In this document: positions 26,337-36,133 of the stretch, in pieces
Layout: each line of letters opens with the position of its first letter
Numbering within the stretch: position 1 is the stretch's first letter
Origin: Candidatus Pseudothioglobus singularis PS1
GTDB taxonomy: Bacteria; Pseudomonadota; Gammaproteobacteria; PS1; Pseudothioglobaceae
Direction of reading: 5' to 3'
Assembly (NCBI RefSeq): GCF_001281385.1
Contig: NZ_CP006911.1
Location: 1,240,001 to 1,304,000 of the forward strand
Length of the DNA stretch: 64,000 nucleotides
Translations under genes and position numbers: made by a program
The notes under the pieces: generated by a model
Databases searched by the model: none
What the model saw: only the letters and a program-made list of their open reading frames with translations
Told to the model about the DNA's origin: nothing

Positions 26337-28508
26337 ATGATTTCACCACCTATTGCTGACGGATTAAATGAAAAACAGCAACAGTCAGTAGTCCTGAGTG
26401 AAGACGTTAATGCCCTAATACTTGCTGGTGCTGGAAGCGGTAAAACAAGAGTCTTAACCCATAGAATCCATTATCTAGTCTCTGAAAAAAATCATCATGT
26501 TGATGATATCCTTGCAGTGACCTTTACGAACAAGGCTGCAAATGAGATGAAAGAAAGGCTGACCAACCTTCTGAGACAACCCATTGGCAGGATGTGGGTT
26601 GGTACTTTTCACTCCCTTGCTCATAGACTTCTCAGAACACATCCACTCGAGGTAAAGTTATCACCCACCTTTCAAATTCTAGACTCTCAAGACCAGTTTC
26701 GAATTGTTAAACGTTTAATGAAAGAAAACGGTATTGATGAAACAAAGTTTCCAATTCGTAAAGTGCAATGGTTTATTAACCAACAAAAAGATGAGGGTAT
26801 ACTCCCTCAAAATATTGATGCAGGCTATAACTTTTTTGTAAAACAGAGTGCTAAGGTTTTTGATCTCTATGAGAAGCATTGTCAAGCCAATGATCTGGTT
26901 GATTTTGCAGGCTTGCTGGTTAAAAGCTATGAACTCTTAAAGAATAATCAGAATTTATTAGATTATTATCAAAAAAAGTTTTGTCATATTTTGGTAGATG
27001 AGTTCCAAGACACCAATCGAATCCAGTATCAATTTATAAAAATACTGCACAATCAAAACAATCATGTCTTCTGTGTTGGTGATGATGACCAGTCTATTTA
27101 TGGATGGAGAGGAGCAAGAGTTGAAAACATACAAAAGATAGAAAACGACTTCAAGCCGATAATAGTTATCAAGCTTGAGCAAAATTATCGCTCAACTGGA
27201 AACATTCTCAGCGCTTCCAATGCTCTCATTGCAAAAAATCAAAATAGACTTGAAAAGTCATTATGGACTGAGTCTGGAGATGGAGATCTCATCAATATTT
27301 TTAATGCGCGAACAGAAACTCAGGAAGCACAATATGTAGTAAGTGAAATCGAGAACCATTTTAATCAAGGAAAAAATCTTAGCGAATGCGCCATACTATA
27401 TCGTTCAAATGCTCAATCTCGCGTCTTTGAAGAATCCCTAATTAAAAGAAATATTAATTACAGAATTTATGGTGGTCTCAGATTTTTTGAGCGTGCTGAA
27501 ATAAAAGATGCAATGGGCTATATCCGTCTTGCAGAAAATATCTCTGACAACATTGCTTTTGAGAGGGTTGTCAACTTTCCAACGCGAGGCATCGGAATAT
27601 CCACCATTGAAAAGATTAGATCCCATGCAGTTGAAAATCATACTGACCTCTTTCAATCATCTATTGCTATTATTGAAAGCCTTCCAGCCAGAGCAGGGAA
27701 TGCCTTACAAGGATTTATTCATCTGATTGAAGCGCTTATTGATAGCACTAAAAATCTAACACTTAGTGAAAAAGTTGACTCAACTCTTCTTCAGTCAGGA
27801 TTGATGACTCACTATGCCAATGATAAAACTGATAAGGCTGGAAGTAAACGAGAAAATCTAGATGAGTTAGTTACAGCTGCCAAACAATATGTTCACGAGA
27901 ATGAAAGCGAGATGAATGAAACTCAGGGTTTTATTGCTCTAGCAACGCTTGACTCTAGCGGTGAATCGAATCAATCTAGTCAAGAAAGTGTTCAGTTAAT
28001 GACCGTTCATTCTGCAAAAGGATTAGAATTCCCTGTTGTCTTTTTAGTTGGTTTGGAGGAGGACTTATTCCCTTCAAGGCAGAGTAAAGATGAACCTCAC
28101 TTACTTGATGAGGAAAGGCGTCTTTGTTACGTCGGCATGACCAGAGCAATGCAATCACTGACACTAAGCTATGCAAGTAGAAGATTCCTTCATGGTCAGT
28201 CTTTTTATTCACTTAATTCAAGGTTTTTAGATGAAATCCCTAAAAGCTTTTTAAATTACATTAAGAATCCAAATAGTGACTATACGACAACTGCTTATGA
28301 GGACGTTAAAAGTTCACCGCAAAAAATGGTATCCACTTTAAGTAGTTCCATCTATTCTATTGGCCAAGTCGTCAATCATGCCAAATTTGGGCATGGAACA
28401 ATCCTAAATTACGAGGGAAGTGGTGATTCGATGAGACTACAAATCAAATTTCAAAAAGCAGGAACAAAGTGGCTTATTAGTTCTTACGCAAAGCTCGAGA
28501 TTGTTTAG
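26337..28508 (+). CDS. uvrD: DNA helicase II
   Basis: Superfamily-1 3'-5' helicase in mismatch and nucleotide-excision repair. The 723-residue protein shows motif I LAGAGSGKTRVLTHRI, Ia VTFTNKAANEMKERL, II LVDEFQDTNRIQY, III GDDDQSIYGWRGA, IV LEQNYRSTGNIL, V LMTVHSAKGLEFPVVFL and VI LCYVGMTRAMQSL. The C-terminal segment QVVNHAKFGHGTILNYEG is the UvrD tudor-like domain, which favours UvrD over Rep. Length equals E. coli UvrD. Its stop overlaps the convergent rhodanese gene by 4 bp. Confidence 0.95.
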   Translation: MISPPIADGLNEKQQQSVVLSEDVNALILAGAGSGKTRVLTHRIHYLVSEKNHHVDDILAVTFTNKAANEMKERLTNLLRQPIGRMWVGTFHSLAHRLLRTHPLEVKLSPTFQILDSQDQFRIVKRLMKENGIDETKFPIRKVQWFINQQKDEGILPQNIDAGYNFFVKQSAKVFDLYEKHCQANDLVDFAGLLVKSYELLKNNQNLLDYYQKKFCHILVDEFQDTNRIQYQFIKILHNQNNHVFCVGDDDQSIYGWRGARVENIQKIENDFKPIIVIKLEQNYRSTGNILSASNALIAKNQNRLEKSLWTESGDGDLINIFNARTETQEAQYVVSEIENHFNQGKNLSECAILYRSNAQSRVFEESLIKRNINYRIYGGLRFFERAEIKDAMGYIRLAENISDNIAFERVVNFPTRGIGISTIEKIRSHAVENHTDLFQSSIAIIESLPARAGNALQGFIHLIEALIDSTKNLTLSEKVDSTLLQSGLMTHYANDKTDKAGSKRENLDELVTAAKQYVHENESEMNETQGFIALATLDSSGESNQSSQESVQLMTVHSAKGLEFPVVFLVGLEEDLFPSRQSKDEPHLLDEERRLCYVGMTRAMQSLTLSYASRRFLHGQSFYSLNSRFLDEIPKSFLNYIKNPNSDYTTTAYEDVKSSPQKMVSTLSSSIYSIGQVVNHAKFGHGTILNYEGSGDSMRLQIKFQKAGTKWLISSYAKLEIV

Positions 28509-28918
28509 CCCTGAGACCAAGGCATCCCATCATTCCGCCAGCCATTAAGATTGCCTCGGTGATCATTCTCGTCTAAGTCGCCCTCAAAACCACTCGCGAC
28601 ATGAGAAACACAAGTAAACCCATTACTTTGTAGACACTTTAAAGCCTCATTCGATCTGAATCCGCTTCTGCAGATGAGAATCAATTCTGTGCCTAAAATG
28701 TCACTACGATCACTAAGATGATTATTTACTGCCTCGCAAAAAGCTGAAGGATCAGAGTTTAAGTCTGGCTCATCAAACCAGGGAATTAAAATAGAATTTT
28801 TAGGAAAGCCAACATACTTATGTTCAGCGCTTGTTCTGACATCAATCAATACAGCATCTGGATTTTCATTTAACCTATCAATAGCCATTTTTGGAAGTAA
28901 GTTTCTTTTGTATTCCAT
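28505..28918 (-). CDS. Rhodanese-like domain protein
   Basis: 137-residue single rhodanese domain: VLIDVRTSAEHKYVGFP at the N-terminal side and the active loop LILICRSGFRSNEAL with the persulfide-forming Cys; it ends DGMPWSQG. Such proteins carry sulfane sulfur or bind small anions; in a sulfur-oxidising lineage it might serve sulfur trafficking, but no sulfur genes are nearby. It follows rlmD by 45 bp on the same strand and could be co-transcribed. Confidence 0.87.
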   Translation of the reverse strand: MEYKRNLLPKMAIDRLNENPDAVLIDVRTSAEHKYVGFPKNSILIPWFDEPDLNSDPSAFCEAVNNHLSDRSDILGTELILICRSGFRSNEALKCLQSNGFTCVSHVASGFEGDLDENDHRGNLNGWRNDGMPWSQG

Positions 28919-28963
28919 TCTATTTCCTTATAAGGTATTTCTTGAGTAATGATACTCTATGCT

Positions 28964-30289
28964 TTATTTTTTTCGAGTAAAAAGTGCAATTGACTCAACA
29001 TGTGCTGTTTGGGGAAACATGTCCATAACCCCTGCATTCTCCAGATAAAAGCCTAGGTCAATCAACCTTGCAGTGTCTCTTGCAAGGGTTGCTGGGTTGC
29101 ATGAGACATAAACCAAACGCTCAACATTTAGCTTAGGAAGAAGATCTACAATCTCGATTGCCCCTGTCCTAGCAGGATCTATTAGTGCTTTATTATAATT
29201 TTGACCTCTAAACCATTCGAAACCAGATACATCCTCAAATAAATCAGACTTATAAAAGAATGCATTGGAGATATTATTTACCTCAGCATTTTCCTTTGCC
29301 CTCTCTACCAAGCCTCGATCTCCTTCAATGCCAACCACTTTATTGACATATTTTGAAATAGGGAGTGTGAAGTTACCAAGTCCACAAAAAAGATCAATGA
29401 CATTATCTTGTTCATCTAACTCCAAGAGATCTATTGCCAAATTAATCATTTTTTTATTGAGCTCAAAGTTGACTTGGGTAAAGTCATTGGGCAAAAAAGA
29501 CATTTCAATACTATGATCTGGAATTGAGTAAGTAAGCTGAACAGATTTTGTTAGAGGCTTTATAGTATCTAGCCCACCACTTTGCAGATACCAAGTAATT
29601 TGAAGCTTTTGGGCGAAGTCACTCAAGACCTCTTCATCTTTATTAGTCAGTGGCTGAAGGTGCCTCAATATCAAAATGGTGTCTTTTTCTGCAATGGCGA
29701 CCTCGATTTGAGGAATATGCTCTTTAATGCTAAGCCTCTCTATGCACTCTGAGAGTAATTCAAGGTTGTCACCTAGGGAGGGATGCAAAACCTCACATCG
29801 ACTCATGACAGTGACAAATGAGGATTTTCTCTCTCTGAAACCAACCAGAACCCTCTCTTTCTTTGCGACATAACGAACCCCGAGCCGAGCTTTACGTCGA
29901 TAGCCCCAGCTCCCAATCTGCATTGGCTTTAGCCACTCTTTTGGCTCTACCTTGGCTTGCCCCTTAAAGGCGCTTTGAAGCCAGTCCTGTTTTGCATTAA
30001 TTTGATTTTCGCTCGATAGGTGCTGAAATGAGCAGCCGCCACATATTCCATAAACCGAGCACTTTGGCTCGATTCTGTCAGAAGAAGGCTCAAGTATTTC
30101 GGTAACGTCCGCCTCCTCATACTTAGCTCGAGACAGGGTCCTAGAGGCAATAACCTTCTCTCCAGGTAAAGCGCCTCGGGTAAATATAACCTTATTATCC
30201 ATGTGAGAGATACCTCTGCCCTCATGAGATAAAGACTCAATCTCAATTTCATAACTCTTACTTTTTAGCTTTCTTCTTCTAGACATCAA
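28964..30289 (-). CDS. rlmD: 23S rRNA (uracil1939-C5)-methyltransferase
   Basis: 441-residue RumA/RlmD. An N-terminal TRAM domain (IESLSHEGRGISHMDNKVIF) is followed by the 4Fe-4S motif CSVYGICGGCSFQHL and a class I methyltransferase domain with NVIDLFCGLGNFTLPIS (SAM) and the catalytic VSCNPATLARD. The Fe-S motif and length separate it from TrmA. It overlaps glcF by 11 bp, so it is probably expressed with the glycolate oxidase genes, an unusual linkage of rRNA modification and carbon metabolism. Confidence 0.94.
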   Translation of the reverse strand: MMSRRRKLKSKSYEIEIESLSHEGRGISHMDNKVIFTRGALPGEKVIASRTLSRAKYEEADVTEILEPSSDRIEPKCSVYGICGGCSFQHLSSENQINAKQDWLQSAFKGQAKVEPKEWLKPMQIGSWGYRRKARLGVRYVAKKERVLVGFRERKSSFVTVMSRCEVLHPSLGDNLELLSECIERLSIKEHIPQIEVAIAEKDTILILRHLQPLTNKDEEVLSDFAQKLQITWYLQSGGLDTIKPLTKSVQLTYSIPDHSIEMSFLPNDFTQVNFELNKKMINLAIDLLELDEQDNVIDLFCGLGNFTLPISKYVNKVVGIEGDRGLVERAKENAEVNNISNAFFYKSDLFEDVSGFEWFRGQNYNKALIDPARTGAIEIVDLLPKLNVERLVYVSCNPATLARDTARLIDLGFYLENAGVMDMFPQTAHVESIALFTRKK

Positions 30290-31433
30290 GAAGCTCCACC
30301 CAATGCTTTACTGGGATCGAGCTTCCCTTTTGAAGGTGCATTAGGCATCCAATATTACTAGTGACAATCATTTTAGGTTTTGAGGCATTTAGATTTTCAA
30401 TTTTCTCTGATCTGAGTTGGTTGGCTATTTTAGTCTCAAAAATCGAGTAAGTACCAGCAGAACCACAACAAATATGTGAATCTTTAATCGTCTTTTTAAT
30501 GTAACCAAGATCCGAAAGAATTGACTCAACTAGGCCGCCTAATTTTTGACCATGCTGCATAGTGCACGGCTCATGATAGCTAATATTTAACTCTTTTAGG
30601 TTGAGCATACTCAAATCTTTATTGGCAAGAAATTCAGCAATATCCTTAGTTTTTGAGGAAACAAGGAGTGATTTCTCATAATACGGATCAGACTCTTCAA
30701 AGAGATTAGGATAATCCTTAATCATTATGCCGCAGCCACTCGCACTGGATATGATTGCCTCAACGCCGGAGTCAAGCTGTGAAATCCAGGTATCAATGTT
30801 TCGTTTAACTTTTTTTAGCGCATCGTTAGAGGCGGCTAGATGCTGATCAAGGGCGCCGCAGCATTCACTTTGAGAGGACTCCCTTACTTCAATATTTAAT
30901 TTAGCCAATATATTTTTTATACTGTGATTGATGTTTGGTGCGAGTGATGGCTGAACACAACCTCCCATCAAAAGAACAGAGGAGTCTATTGTATTGGGTT
31001 TGATTGGTTTTGAGCTTACCTTGGAGTGACGAAGAAAATACCCAATAGGCTTGAAGAGTAATGGGGTTAAAAGGGTCTTTCTAACGATGTATCGATACAG
31101 TGCCTGCAGCTTTCCTCTCTTGGATTCCATCATTTCACGCCCTATTTCAAGCAACTGACCATACTCAACGCCAGAAGGGCAAGTTGTCTCACAGGATCGA
31201 CATGTAAGGCATCGATCCATATGACTCAAAGATTTTTGACTAAATTGGTTCTTCTCTAATGCAGATTTAATAAGATAAATCCTACCCCTTGGAGAATCTA
31301 ACTCATCTCCTAACAACTGGTATGTTGGACAAGTAGCTAAACAGAAGCCGCAATGAACGCATGATTCAATTATTTGACTGGCTCTATCTTGAGTTGATTC
31401 TGAGATTGCGTTGTTGGCTAGGTCTATATGCAT
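30279..31433 (-). CDS. glcF: Glycolate oxidase iron-sulfur subunit
   Basis: 384-residue Fe-S subunit of the glycolate dehydrogenase complex at the cytoplasmic membrane face. Two 4Fe-4S motifs occur near the N-terminus (CVHCGFCLATCPTY and CLTCRSCETTCPSGVEYG), and two CCG-type motifs later (ECCGALDQHL, ICCGSAGTYSI). It passes electrons from GlcD flavin toward the quinone pool. Its start codon shares a base with the glcE stop (TAATG), and its end overlaps rlmD. Length is slightly below E. coli GlcF (407), not unusual. Confidence 0.93.
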   Translation of the reverse strand: MHIDLANNAISESTQDRASQIIESCVHCGFCLATCPTYQLLGDELDSPRGRIYLIKSALEKNQFSQKSLSHMDRCLTCRSCETTCPSGVEYGQLLEIGREMMESKRGKLQALYRYIVRKTLLTPLLFKPIGYFLRHSKVSSKPIKPNTIDSSVLLMGGCVQPSLAPNINHSIKNILAKLNIEVRESSQSECCGALDQHLAASNDALKKVKRNIDTWISQLDSGVEAIISSASGCGIMIKDYPNLFEESDPYYEKSLLVSSKTKDIAEFLANKDLSMLNLKELNISYHEPCTMQHGQKLGGLVESILSDLGYIKKTIKDSHICCGSAGTYSIFETKIANQLRSEKIENLNASKPKMIVTSNIGCLMHLQKGSSIPVKHWVELLDV

Positions 31434-31996
31434 TAGATAAAAACTCCATAAGGATCAAACACACTCTTGAGTTTTTTTTCAATTTCACTCTTTATAGGAG
31501 ATTCAGTTTTACTCTTAACCTCTTTAAGATCTAATCTATTTACAACTTGTTCTGGGAGAACCTTGAAGCTGATTTGGGTAATGACAGCAAGCTTACCTAA
31601 TGAGCCAACTAGAAGCCTTGAGACATCATAACCGGCTACATTTTTCATCACCTGTCCGCCAAAATTTAGAAGATCTCCCTTGCCATTAATAATTTGAACC
31701 CCCAAAACACTGTCGGACAGATCTGAACCCGATGTTGCATATATTGATCCAATAGTCTTTTTAGAATCACTCACATAGAATGAGAAAGCCTGGCTATTTT
31801 TTTCCAGGACTTCTCTAGCTTCTTTAATGGATGTTCCTGCTTTAAGCGTAATGACGAGCTCCTCTGGAAAATATTCAACCACGCCAGAGTATGACGACAT
31901 ATTTAATAGCTCGTCGTCAGATTCATCACCTGAACTCGTAATTCTTAGTTGGCTAGCATTTCTTATTTTTTTTTGGAGCTCTGATATGGAGTTCAT
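31433..31996 (-). CDS. glcE: Glycolate oxidase FAD-binding subunit, very short form
   Basis: 187 residues, against about 350 in E. coli GlcE. The PCMH FAD-binding half is kept (VVEYFPEELVITLKAGTSI, GGQVMKNVAGYDVSRLLVGS, LAVITQISFKVLPE), but the sequence then jumps after a short charged linker to the family's C-terminal LKSVFDPYGVF, ending before the usual NPGRMY. The central cap region of about 130 residues is missing. I found no remnants in other frames. Tight coupling to glcD (2-bp gap) and glcF (TAATG) suggests it is still translated. Either a minimal functional GlcE or a decaying subunit. Confidence 0.85.
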   Translation of the reverse strand: MNSISELQKKIRNASQLRITSSGDESDDELLNMSSYSGVVEYFPEELVITLKAGTSIKEAREVLEKNSQAFSFYVSDSKKTIGSIYATSGSDLSDSVLGVQIINGKGDLLNFGGQVMKNVAGYDVSRLLVGSLGKLAVITQISFKVLPEQVVNRLDLKEVKSKTESPIKSEIEKKLKSVFDPYGVFI

Positions 31997-31998
31997 AA

Positions 31999-33429
31999 TC
32001 AGAAGCGCTCCAGTTCAGGATGAGGCAAATTACCATGATGGACATGCATATTGCCGAGTTCAGCGCAGCGATGAAGGGTTGGAACGGCTTTGCCAGGATT
32101 GAGGAGTGCGTGTGGATCAAAAGCAGCTTTAATTTGATGAAAAACATCTAACTCTGCCTCACTGTATTGATAACACATTGCATCCAACTTTTCTACACCA
32201 ACACCGTGCTCTCCCGTGATGCTTCCTCCAGCTTCAATACAAATCTTAAGAATTTTATTTCCAAACTCTTCTGTTTTTTCTAGTTCGCCTGGAATCCCTG
32301 CATCATATAATATTAATGGATGGAGGTTACCATCACCCGCATGAAAAACATTTGCAACCCTCAGGTTATAGTGTCTTGATAGTTTATTAATTTTTTCAAG
32401 AACATCACCTAAGTGTCTCTTAGGGATGGTTCCATCCATACAATAGTAATCTGGAGATATCCTTCCTACTGCTGGGAATGCGGATTTCCTTCCTTTCCAT
32501 AACAGAAGTCTCTCTTCTTCGGTTTCTGAAACTCTGATTGAAGTTGCCTTTGAAAGTAGTTTTTTAACTTCATTCACATCATTATTGACAAGATCAATAG
32601 AGCCATCTAATTCACATAGAAGAAGTGCTTTTGCCTCAATGGGGTATCCTGGTTTTGCGAAGTCTTCAGCGGCCTCTATTGCAAATGCATCCATCATTTC
32701 AAGGCCCGCCGGTATAACGCCATTTTTAATAATATCAGCAACCGCCTTTGCACAGTCTCTGACGCTGTCAAAACCGGCCATCACTAGTTTAGCTAGTTCA
32801 GGCTTAGGAGTGAGCTTAACTGTTATTTCAATAATAACACCTAAAAGCCCCTCTGATCCAGTCATGAGTGCCAACAATCCTAAGCCGTCATCTTGACGAG
32901 AGAATACTAACTCATCTCCATCGATCGTTAAGATTTTGAGAGACTCAATATTTTGTACTGTGAGTCCATACTTAAGGCAGTGAACTCCGCCTGCATTTTC
33001 AGCGACATTTCCCCCAATAGTGCATGCAATTTGAGACGAGGGGTCAGGAGCATAATATAATCCGAACTCCTCAGCCGCCTCACTAATTGCCAAATTTCTA
33101 ACGCCAGGCTGAACTACTGCAGTGCGAGCATTTTGATCGATAGAAATAATGTTAGTTAATTTTGAGAGTCCAAGAACGACACTATCCTTTAGAGGCATAG
33201 CGCCTCCTGAAAGCCCAGTTCCAGCACCTCTTGTTACGACTGGTGTGTTATTCTGACGGCAGATTTCTAGTACCTTTTTAATTTGACCGACCGCACTCGG
33301 CAAAACAACGGCCAAAGGCTCTTGTTTATAAACGCTCAGCCCATCACATTCAAATGGCCGAGTATTTTCAGAACCAGTAATAACTGTGTGTGTTGGTAAC
33401 GACTTCGTTAACTGAGAAATTATTGACAC
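31999..33429 (-). CDS. glcD: Glycolate oxidase catalytic subunit
   Basis: 476-residue FAD-linked oxidase. The FAD-binding PCMH domain shows VTRGAGTGLSGGAMPL and CTIGGNVAENAGGVHCLKYG, and the C-terminal domain has NVFHAGDGNLHPLIL and GSITGEHGVGVEKLD with conserved His residues, ending in the FDPHALLNPGK motif and an about 26-residue extra tail. It oxidises glycolate (perhaps D-lactate) to glyoxylate. First gene of glcD-glcE-glcF-rlmD, divergent from the glyoxylate aminotransferase, which uses its product. Confidence 0.94.
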   Translation of the reverse strand: MSIISQLTKSLPTHTVITGSENTRPFECDGLSVYKQEPLAVVLPSAVGQIKKVLEICRQNNTPVVTRGAGTGLSGGAMPLKDSVVLGLSKLTNIISIDQNARTAVVQPGVRNLAISEAAEEFGLYYAPDPSSQIACTIGGNVAENAGGVHCLKYGLTVQNIESLKILTIDGDELVFSRQDDGLGLLALMTGSEGLLGVIIEITVKLTPKPELAKLVMAGFDSVRDCAKAVADIIKNGVIPAGLEMMDAFAIEAAEDFAKPGYPIEAKALLLCELDGSIDLVNNDVNEVKKLLSKATSIRVSETEEERLLLWKGRKSAFPAVGRISPDYYCMDGTIPKRHLGDVLEKINKLSRHYNLRVANVFHAGDGNLHPLILYDAGIPGELEKTEEFGNKILKICIEAGGSITGEHGVGVEKLDAMCYQYSEAELDVFHQIKAAFDPHALLNPGKAVPTLHRCAELGNMHVHHGNLPHPELERF

Positions 33430-33637
33430 ATCTTGCCTTCAATTGTTATGGATATTCCTATCATAGTGAGATGAAACACATTTATTTAAAATTAAATTCA
33501 AGCGGTTATGAATTTAATTATTAATTATTATTTCAGTATCTAAGATAATTATAAAAAAATTATATATTGTTTCTATTAGCTTTGAAGTGACATATGTCAG
33601 ATAGATTCAAGAATGAACTAACAACCGAGATTAAAAA

Positions 33638-34747
33638 ATGAAATCATTTTCTCCGCCAAATAGATTACTTATGGGTCCAGGCCCTTCAGATGTTCACCCA
33701 AGAATTTTAAGTGCCATGGCAAGGCAGACAATTGGACATCTAGATCCTGCGTTTATAGAAATGATGGATGAAACGAAGCAGATGCTTCAGTATGCATTCA
33801 TGACTGAAAACGAGCTAACTATGCCTATCTCAGCTCCAGGTTCTGCTGGCATGGAGGCGTGCTTTGTTAATTTGGTTGAACCTGGTGACAAGGTCATTGT
33901 GTGCATTAATGGTGTTTTTGGCTCTCGAATGAAAGAGAATGTCACTCGGATTGGTGGTCATGCCATCATCGTAAACGACGAATGGGGTAAACCAGTAGAC
34001 CCTCAAAAAGTTGAACAGAGTTTAATTGACAATCCTGATGCCAAAATTGTTGCCTTCGTTCATGCCGAAACTTCAACTGGCGCCCTATCAGACGCAAAGC
34101 TAATTTGTGAATTAGCAAACAATCACGGGTGCATTACAATTGTTGACGCAGTAACCTCTTTAGTGGGATCAGAATTGAGAGTGGATGATTGGGGCATAGA
34201 TGCGATTTATTCGGGCTCACAAAAGTGTCTTTCTGCAATGCCAGGCCTATCGCCTGTTAGTTTTAGTGAGAAAGCCATTCATAAAATTACACATCGAAGC
34301 ACTCCAGTTACCAGTTGGTTTTTAGACCTTAACCTGGTCATGGGTTACTGGGGAAAGGGAGCAAAGCGAGCCTATCACCATACAGCACCGGTCAACACCT
34401 TGTATGGACTCCATGAGTCTTTAGTTATGCTGACTGAAGAGGGACTTGAAAACTCCTGGGCGCGACATCAATCAAATCATCTTTTACTAAGAGAAGGGTT
34501 AAGTAAGCTTGGTATTCATTACCTTGTTGATGAGCCAAGTAGACTTCCACAGCTCAATAGTGTATTTATTCCAGAAGGCACAAATGAAGCAGAAGTTCGC
34601 TCAACTCTTCTTAATGATTACAACATAGAAATCGGAGCTGGTCTAGGGGACTTAGCTGGAAAGATATGGAGAATTGGTCTAATGGGGCACACCTCAAGGA
34701 AGGAAAATATAGACCTTTGCTTATCAGCCCTTCAAAAAACTTTATAA
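33638..34747 (+). CDS. sgaA: Serine-glyoxylate aminotransferase (class V)
   Basis: 369-residue class V PLP enzyme of the alanine/serine-glyoxylate aminotransferase group. The N-terminus NRLLMGPGPSDVHPRIL is typical, VDAVTSLVG provides the PLP-binding Asp, and SGSQKCLSAMPGLSP contains the PLP Lys. It transfers an amino group to glyoxylate, giving glycine; serine as donor is inferred from the nearby mcl/mtk serine-cycle genes, alanine is the alternative. It is divergent from glcD across a 208-bp gap with no other gene, so both may be regulated from that region. Confidence 0.85.
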   Translation: MKSFSPPNRLLMGPGPSDVHPRILSAMARQTIGHLDPAFIEMMDETKQMLQYAFMTENELTMPISAPGSAGMEACFVNLVEPGDKVIVCINGVFGSRMKENVTRIGGHAIIVNDEWGKPVDPQKVEQSLIDNPDAKIVAFVHAETSTGALSDAKLICELANNHGCITIVDAVTSLVGSELRVDDWGIDAIYSGSQKCLSAMPGLSPVSFSEKAIHKITHRSTPVTSWFLDLNLVMGYWGKGAKRAYHHTAPVNTLYGLHESLVMLTEEGLENSWARHQSNHLLLREGLSKLGIHYLVDEPSRLPQLNSVFIPEGTNEAEVRSTLLNDYNIEIGAGLGDLAGKIWRIGLMGHTSRKENIDLCLSALQKTL

Positions 34748-34758
34748 GCAGTCAGAAA

Positions 34759-35010
<252 letters not shown>

Positions 35011-35138
35011 TTAAGTATATAAATTATCACAACGCCTGGGTTATGATAAAACAATTTTTAATAAACATATTTTAACGTATCAGCGCAAAAATATTGAGGA
35101 TTTTGGGTATCATTAATTATTTTCTTTCTAAGGTTATT

Positions 35139-36131
35139 ATGAGAAGACTTTTAGTTATCTTTGCACTCCTATTTTCCACTTTTTCTATTGCAAATCTTGA
35201 TGATGGAATATACGCTCACCTGACAACGAGTAAAGGAGAAATCACTGTTGAACTGGCCTATAAAAAAGCCCCGCTCACTGTGACCAACTTTATTGCTCTA
35301 TCTGAAGGAACCAAGGTAAGTAATAAAGAACTTGGAACACCTTTTTATGATGGATTAGTTTTTCATAGGGTTATTGATGAATTTATGATTCAGGGCGGAG
35401 ACCCGAAAGGGAACGGCACTGGCGGGCCAGGGTATATGTTTGCCGATGAATTTTCAGATCTCATTCATGACAGGCCTGGTGTTCTATCCATGGCAAACTC
35501 AGGACCAAATACTAACGGTTCTCAATTTTTTATCACCCATGTCCCAACGCCTTGGCTTGATGGAAAGCATAGCGTATTTGGCTCTGTTGTTGAGGGATTG
35601 GATGCCGTTAATTCAATTAAACAAGGCGACATATTAGAAGCTGTTAGGATCGAACGTGTGGGAGAGGAAGCCAATCAATTTGCTGCCAATGAGGATTCAT
35701 TTAATGCATTAATCTCAAAAGCTAATGAAAATATATTGACAAGCCTAAAGCGTCGTCAAAAGGACTTTGAATCGTATGTGTCTTCAACTTATCCTAATGC
35801 AAAAGAAACCGATTTGGGTTACTTCACTAGCGTCAACAAACAAGGTGGTGGCGTTTCACCCAATAAGGGTCAAATCGTTTCTGTTGATATCGCACTTAAA
35901 GCGAATACTGGTGAAGTGATGCGTGCTGCTGGGAGCCCTATTCCGTTTATTCTTGGCAATGGGGAAATCATCAGCATTATTGAAGAGAATGCTCAAGAGA
36001 TGACGATTGGAGAAGAGAGAACAGTCATTGCAACCTATGAGTCTGTATTTGGTGATGCCCCAAGCGGTAATATTCCTCAAGATGCTTTCATCATTTTTGA
36101 TCTTATACTTATAGCTGCTGAGGACAATTAA
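35139..36131 (+). CDS. Exported cyclophilin-FKBP fusion peptidyl-prolyl isomerase
   Basis: 330 residues with a signal peptide ([18 protein letters not shown]). A complete cyclophilin domain follows ([42 protein letters not shown]), then a charged helical linker. A C-terminal FKBP-like domain ([34 protein letters not shown]) comes last. The FKBP pocket Trp of the usual VIxGW is replaced by Ile and the YG motif is FG, so this half may be inactive and structural. I chose the ATG at 35139, preceded by AAGG and beginning a good signal peptide, over a TTG at 35094. Expected role: periplasmic protein folding. Two bp separate it from mraY. Confidence 0.85.
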   Translation: MRRLLVIFALLFSTFSIANLDDGIYAHLTTSKGEITVELAYKKAPLTVTNFIALSEGTKVSNKELGTPFYDGLVFHRVIDEFMIQGGDPKGNGTGGPGYMFADEFSDLIHDRPGVLSMANSGPNTNGSQFFITHVPTPWLDGKHSVFGSVVEGLDAVNSIKQGDILEAVRIERVGEEANQFAANEDSFNALISKANENILTSLKRRQKDFESYVSSTYPNAKETDLGYFTSVNKQGGGVSPNKGQIVSVDIALKANTGEVMRAAGSPIPFILGNGEIISIIEENAQEMTIGEERTVIATYESVFGDAPSGNIPQDAFIIFDLILIAAEDN

Positions 36132-36133
36132 AT

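Noticed and set aside
31433-31600. Frameshift as the cause of the short GlcE
   Set aside because: I looked for the missing central region and the NPGRMY tail in other frames of this stretch and saw neither; the shortening looks like a clean deletion.
33430-33637. Glycine riboswitch or small RNA upstream of the glyoxylate aminotransferase
   Set aside because: The 208-bp gap is AT-rich and I see no conserved riboswitch core, no strong hairpin and no small open frame with a ribosome-binding site.
35094-35138. TTG start extending the immunophilin by 15 residues
   Set aside because: The ATG at 35139 has a proper ribosome-binding site and begins a normal signal peptide; the extension would place a polar segment before it.
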